Positions 60,514-64,000 of a stretch of 64,000 nt of DNA are shown piece after piece. Position numbers and translations under genes: made by a program. How positions within the stretch are numbered: position 1 is the stretch's first letter; the number at the start of each line of letters is the position of its first letter. Source of the stretch: Streptomyces zaomyceticus. GTDB taxonomy: Bacteria > Actinomycetota > Actinomycetes > Streptomycetales > Streptomycetaceae. The DNA is taken from positions 62,001 through 126,000 of the forward strand of contig NZ_BNBZ01000018.1 in assembly GCF_014656215.1 (NCBI RefSeq), given 5' to 3'. The notes under the pieces were generated by a model. That model did not search any database, was not told where the DNA came from, and was given only the letters and a program-made list of their open reading frames with translations.

Positions 60514-62238
60514 GTGGCGGAACGTAGCACGGCTGCCGTCGACGTGGCCGACAACAGCGGTGACGACCCGCTGACCGCCAAGGCGGACACGGCCGCGACC
60601 GACGGGGTGGCGGACAAGCAGAAGACGGCGGAGAACTCCGCCGAGGCCACGGAGAAGAAGGCGGTCGAACGACAGAGCGGCGAACAGCCCTCCATCACGG
60701 CTCCGGAGCTGCACAGCGGTCACAAGCTGGCCAGGCGCTACCGGCTGGAGGAGTGCGTCACCCGTCTGGACGGATTCAGCAGCTGGCGCGCCGTCGACGA
60801 GAAACTGCGGCGTGCCGTCGGGGTGCATCTGCTGCCCGCCGATCACCCCAGGGCCCGCTCGGTCCTGGCCGCGGCCCGTTCCTCGGCCCTCCTCGGCGAC
60901 CCCCGCTTCGTGCAGGTCCTCGACGCCGTCGAGGAGAACGACCTCGTGTACGTCGTGCACGAGTGGCTGCCCGACTCCACCGAGCTGACCACGCTGCTCG
61001 CGGCCGGTCCGCTGGAGCCCCACGACGCCTACCAGCTCGTCAGCCAGGTCTCCCAGGCCATGGCCGCCGCCCACCGCGAAGGCCTCGCCCACCTGCGGCT
61101 CACGCCGAGCGCCGTCCTGCGCAGCTCCACCGGCCAGTACCGGATCCGCGGACTCGCGGTGAACGCAGCCCTGCGCGGCATCACCGCCGAACGACCGCAG
61201 CGCAACGACACCGAGGCCATCGGCGCGCTCCTGTACGCCGCGCTGACCCAGCGCTGGCCGTACGACAGCGACGCGTACGGGCTCTCCGGCCTGCCCAAGG
61301 GTGTCGGCCTGCTCCCGCCCGACCAGGTCCGCGCCGGCGTCCACCGGGGTCTCTCCGAGATCGCCATGCGCGCCCTGGCCAACGACGGGGCCACCGCCTC
61401 GCGCCAGGAGCCGCCCTGCACCACGCCGGACGAGCTGGCCAAGGCCGTGGCCGCGATGCCCCGTGTGAAGCCGCCGGAGCCCGAGTTCGCCTCCCCGCCC
61501 GACTACCAGCGCACGACCTACCAGCAGGGCACGTACGGGCGCCCCCAGCCCCGTCCGTCGGCCACCCAGCCGGTGGTCGTCCCGCCGCCCCCGCTGCAGA
61601 GCCGCACCGGCAAGGCACTGAAGTGGGCCGTCTCCGCCCTGCTGATCGCCGCCCTGGGACTCGGCAGCTGGCAGATCGCGGACCGGCTCCTGGGCCAGGA
61701 CAACGCCCCCAAGCCTCCGAACACGTCTCCGACGATCGACGACGAGAAGCCCGAGCCGCCCAAGCCGCTCGCGATCGAGTCCGCCGAGGAGTACGCACCC
61801 GACGGGCTGCCGCAGAACCCCGAAGGTGTCCGCAACACCTACGACAGCGACAGCTCCTCGTACTGGCGCACCAAGACCTTCGTCGGCGGCCCCGTCCTGG
61901 CGCCGTACAAGCAGGGCGTCGGGATCGTCTACGACCTGGGCAGCGAGCGGAACGTCTCGTCGGCGTCCATAGCTCTCCGCTACGGCGGCCCGCACACGTC
62001 CGTCACCCTGTACGCGACGGACTCGCTGGCGCCCTCCGGGACCCCTGACTCCATGAAGAAGATCGCCACGGTCGAGACCTCGGACTCGACGGCGAAGCCG
62101 GAGACCAAGACCCCGGTCAAGACCCGCTACGTGCTTCTGTGGATGACCTCCGCGCCGTACTCCGGCGGGGACGACTTCTTCGGGGCCGGCTTCAAGCAGG
62201 CCATCACGAACGTCTCCTTCGAGGGGACCACCCCCTAG
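60514..62238 (+). CDS. MurJ-associated pseudokinase with extracellular domain
   Basis: 574 aa. Kinase-like fold at about 70-330 with every catalytic element replaced: the VAIK Lys position is His105 (VGVHLL), HRD is His-Leu-Arg (193-195), the catalytic-loop Asn is Ala200, and no DFG is present (RIRGLAV). One TM helix at about 366-390 is followed by an extracellular domain (about 430-574) with WRTKTF and VGIVYDLGSERNVSSASIALRYGG, of discoidin/carbohydrate-binding type. This is the half that is fused to MurJ in Mycobacterium. GTG 60514 is chosen for AGGGA 6 nt upstream; ATG 60493 is an alternative. Confidence 0.9.
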   Translation: MAERSTAAVDVADNSGDDPLTAKADTAATDGVADKQKTAENSAEATEKKAVERQSGEQPSITAPELHSGHKLARRYRLEECVTRLDGFSSWRAVDEKLRRAVGVHLLPADHPRARSVLAAARSSALLGDPRFVQVLDAVEENDLVYVVHEWLPDSTELTTLLAAGPLEPHDAYQLVSQVSQAMAAAHREGLAHLRLTPSAVLRSSTGQYRIRGLAVNAALRGITAERPQRNDTEAIGALLYAALTQRWPYDSDAYGLSGLPKGVGLLPPDQVRAGVHRGLSEIAMRALANDGATASRQEPPCTTPDELAKAVAAMPRVKPPEPEFASPPDYQRTTYQQGTYGRPQPRPSATQPVVVPPPPLQSRTGKALKWAVSALLIAALGLGSWQIADRLLGQDNAPKPPNTSPTIDDEKPEPPKPLAIESAEEYAPDGLPQNPEGVRNTYDSDSSSYWRTKTFVGGPVLAPYKQGVGIVYDLGSERNVSSASIALRYGGPHTSVTLYATDSLAPSGTPDSMKKIATVETSDSTAKPETKTPVKTRYVLLWMTSAPYSGGDDFFGAGFKQAITNVSFEGTTP

Positions 62239-62256
62239 GCACGACCACACCCGTCC

Positions 62257-62285
62257 ATGAGCGCCGAGCCCAGCTCGGCGCTCAT
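62257..62285 (+). terminator. Perfect 12-bp terminator before sigM
   Basis: atgagcgccgag (62257-62268) pairs with ctcggcgctcat (62274-62285) around a 5-nt loop, followed by TTACTT. sigM therefore needs its own promoter. Confidence 0.9.
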
Positions 62286-62345
62286 TTACTTCCGGGCACG
62301 GACCGGATTGAATGCCTGCACGGCTGCCGATCGAGGAGGGGAACC

Positions 62346-63056
62346 TTGGCACCAGCGGCTGACGATCCCCGGACCGCGACGGACGACGACCTGCTGGCAC
62401 GCCATGTCGCCGGGGACCCCGACGCCTTCGGTGAGCTCGTACGGCGACACCGCGACCGGCTGTGGGCCGTGGCCCTGCGCACCCTGGGGGACCGCGAGGA
62501 GGCCGCTGACGCCGTCCAGGACGCCCTGCTCTCGGCCTTCCGGGCCGCCCATACCTTCCGTGGCCAGTCGGCCGTCACAACCTGGCTGCACCGCATCACG
62601 GTGAACGCCTGTATCGACCGCGCCCGCAAGACCGCCTCCCGCAAGACCTCGTCCGTCGACGACCCCGCCCGGTTCGAGCAGCTCCTCGAACCGGCCGAGT
62701 CGGCCGAGGCCCCCGCCGAGCGTCAGGACCTCCACCGGGAGCTGCTGGCCGCGCTCGCCACACTGCCCCCGGACCAGCGCGCCGCCCTCGTCCTGGTCGA
62801 CATGCAGGGATACCCGGTCGCGGAGGCGGCCCGTATCCTCGGCGTTCCCACCGGCACGGTGAAGAGCCGCTGCGCGCGCGGACGGGCACGACTGGTTCCG
62901 ATGGTCACTCATCTGCGCGCCGACACTGTGGGTAACGAGGCCCCCGAGGGGGGAAGGAACCGGACGCCGGGGACATCCGTCCCACCGGTGCCGGGGCCTA
63001 CGGAAACCGGACCGACTGATCCAGCTGCTGTGAAGGGCGGAGGTGGGCGCACGTGA
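62346..63056 (+). CDS. sigM: ECF sigma factor SigM
   Basis: 236 aa. Sigma-70 region 2 (AFGELVRRHRDRLWAVALRTLGDREEAADAVQDALLSAFRAAHTFRG, WLHRITVNACIDRAR) and region 4 (LPPDQRAALVLVDMQGYPVAEAARILGVPTGTVKSRCARGRARL). The order sigM, anti-sigma, near oriC is that of Streptomyces sigM-rsmA. TTG 62346 is the start, with GGAGGGG just upstream. The last 4 nt overlap the GTG of the anti-sigma gene. Confidence 0.93.
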   Translation: MAPAADDPRTATDDDLLARHVAGDPDAFGELVRRHRDRLWAVALRTLGDREEAADAVQDALLSAFRAAHTFRGQSAVTTWLHRITVNACIDRARKTASRKTSSVDDPARFEQLLEPAESAEAPAERQDLHRELLAALATLPPDQRAALVLVDMQGYPVAEAARILGVPTGTVKSRCARGRARLVPMVTHLRADTVGNEAPEGGRNRTPGTSVPPVPGPTETGPTDPAAVKGGGGRT

Positions 63057-64000
63057 CTTCCACGGCCGGCAGGGCCAACACCACACAGCACCCGGACGTC
63101 TCGGAAATCTCCGATCTGACCGAGGGGCTCCTCTCACCGACCCGCTCCGCCGCCGTCCGCCGGCATCTGGACGGCTGTCCCCTCTGCGCGGACGTGCGGT
63201 CCTCCCTGGAGGAGATCCGCGGTCTGCTCGGCACCCTCCCCGGGCCGCCCCGTATGCCCGCGGAGATCGCCGGCCGGATCGACGCCGCCCTTGCCGCCGA
63301 AGCCCTCCTCAACGCCACCACGCCGACCGAGGACGCCCCTGTTTCACGTGAAACATCGCGCACCCCGTCGGAACCGGCGCCCTCCCAGGCTCCCGGCGCG
63401 GCGGTGGAACGCCCGGCAGTGGACCGCCCCGGCACGGACCGCCCGGCCGGACGCCCCGCCGCCACCGGCCCCGGCACCGGCCCCGGACGGAGCAGGAAGC
63501 CGCGACGCCGTCGGATCGCCCTGCTCTCCACGCTCGGCGCCGCCTTCGGAGCCGTGGTCCTCGGGACGAGCCTGTACCTCAGCCAGGCGGGCAACCTGAC
63601 CGCCGGGGGTGACGCGGCCGATACGAAGAAGGCCGACACCGTCGCCGGAGCGGCCTTGAGCCCCTTCTCCGGTGCTCCGGTCGAGGACCGGGTCCAGGCC
63701 CTCCTCGCCGAGGGCGGCGGCACCACGACGCCCCAGGGAATCGGACCGGAATCGATGTCCTCGGAAGCCCGCACCGCGGCCCCCGAGCGGAACAGGGACG
63801 GAGCCGTGCCCGGCTGCGTCCTGGCCGGCACGGGCCGCACCGACGCGGTCCTCGGCCAGGAGAAGGGCGAATACCGGGGAGCGCCCGCGTATCTGCTGGT
63901 CCTCACGGATCCCGCGGACAGCACCCGGGTCCAGGCCTACGTCCTGGATGCCTCCTGCGCGGACCGGACCACCGGGAGCGGAAGCCCGGCCGCCGAGCTC
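63053..64000 (+). CDS. rsmA: Anti-sigma factor RsmA (partial, runs off window)
   Basis: 316 codons present, no stop before the window ends. The zinc-type anti-sigma motif H38-x3-C42-x2-C45 lies in RRHLDGCPLCADV. A Pro/Arg-rich linker leads to one TM helix near 143-166 (ALLSTLGAAFGAVVLGTSLYL), and an extracytoplasmic domain follows. In S. coelicolor RsmA carries an iron-sulfur cluster and holds SigM (known). The GTG overlaps the sigM stop (GTGA). A parS site is embedded at codons 97-101, encoding VSRET. Confidence 0.9.
   Translation, partial: MTSTAGRANTTQHPDVSEISDLTEGLLSPTRSAAVRRHLDGCPLCADVRSSLEEIRGLLGTLPGPPRMPAEIAGRIDAALAAEALLNATTPTEDAPVSRETSRTPSEPAPSQAPGAAVERPAVDRPGTDRPAGRPAATGPGTGPGRSRKPRRRRIALLSTLGAAFGAVVLGTSLYLSQAGNLTAGGDAADTKKADTVAGAALSPFSGAPVEDRVQALLAEGGGTTTPQGIGPESMSSEARTAAPERNRDGAVPGCVLAGTGRTDAVLGQEKGEYRGAPAYLLVLTDPADSTRVQAYVLDASCADRTTGSGSPAAEL
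63341..63354. other. parS site inside the anti-sigma gene
   Basis: Perfect GTTTCACGTGAAAC read in frame as VSRET in the linker between the zinc domain and the membrane helix. Confidence 0.95.

Overview
The window is high-GC actinobacterial chromosome and almost certainly comes from a Streptomyces. It carries the sporulation pair ssgR-ssgA, a Rex-type operator before cydA, GTG and TTG starts, several probable leaderless genes, and seven perfect copies of the 14-bp ParB site GTTTCACGTGAAAC. From memory (not computed), the gene order cydABCD, thiC, ssgRA, ptpA, dnaB, rpsF operon, femX, ino1, cca, murJ, sigM matches the conserved core just beside oriC in Streptomyces; the right end would face dnaA and oriC. 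There is no sign of a prophage, insertion sequence, CRISPR array, tRNA or rRNA gene.

Layout. 1-7.2 kb: end of an M24 peptidase, an alpha/beta-hydrolase/SDR fusion, a MerR regulator, a DnaA-box cluster, an RNA 2'-phosphotransferase (KptA), an F420-type oxidoreductase, a DUF6083 protein and a Cof-type phosphatase. 7.3-15.3 kb: cytochrome bd module on the minus strand (cydA, cydB, fused cydDC, then a two-GAF histidine kinase) behind a Rex-type operator. 15.4-23.2 kb: cyclophilin-like protein, aminotransferase, LacI regulator, PPP-type phosphatase, a membrane protein, and thiC behind a TPP riboswitch. 23.4-37.9 kb: YibE/F permease, ssgA and ssgR, small membrane proteins, cupin, ptpA with a Cys/Met-metabolism PLP enzyme, and single genes (LysR, Nudix, globin-reductase fusion, HAD, GNATs, MarR, serine hydrolase, VOC, dienelactone-hydrolase-like).

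38-43.1 kb: replication and translation core. dnaB faces away from a MATE transporter across a DnaA-box region, followed by the rpsF-ssb-rpsR-rplI operon. 43.4-50.5 kb: cell-wall genes (femX, alanine-racemase-like protein, GT87 glycosyltransferase, bifunctional penicillin-binding protein). 50.8-54 kb: PadR regulator and inositol-1-phosphate synthase under a long palindrome, then an MFS protein. 54-64 kb: cca, a DUF6049 secreted protein, MurJ, a separate MurJ-type pseudokinase, sigM and its anti-sigma factor, cut by the window end.

Main observations: parS sites sit in hairpins between convergent genes, over start codons and inside rsmA; DnaA boxes flank dnaB and precede kptA; the ssgR and MATE upstream regions share the palindrome core GATGCANTGCATC; the MurJ partner has lost every kinase catalytic residue; and about a dozen genes lack a Shine-Dalgarno but have a -10-like hexamer 6-9 nt before the start codon. 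No wholly new multi-gene system was recognised; the strongest leads are regulatory and architectural.
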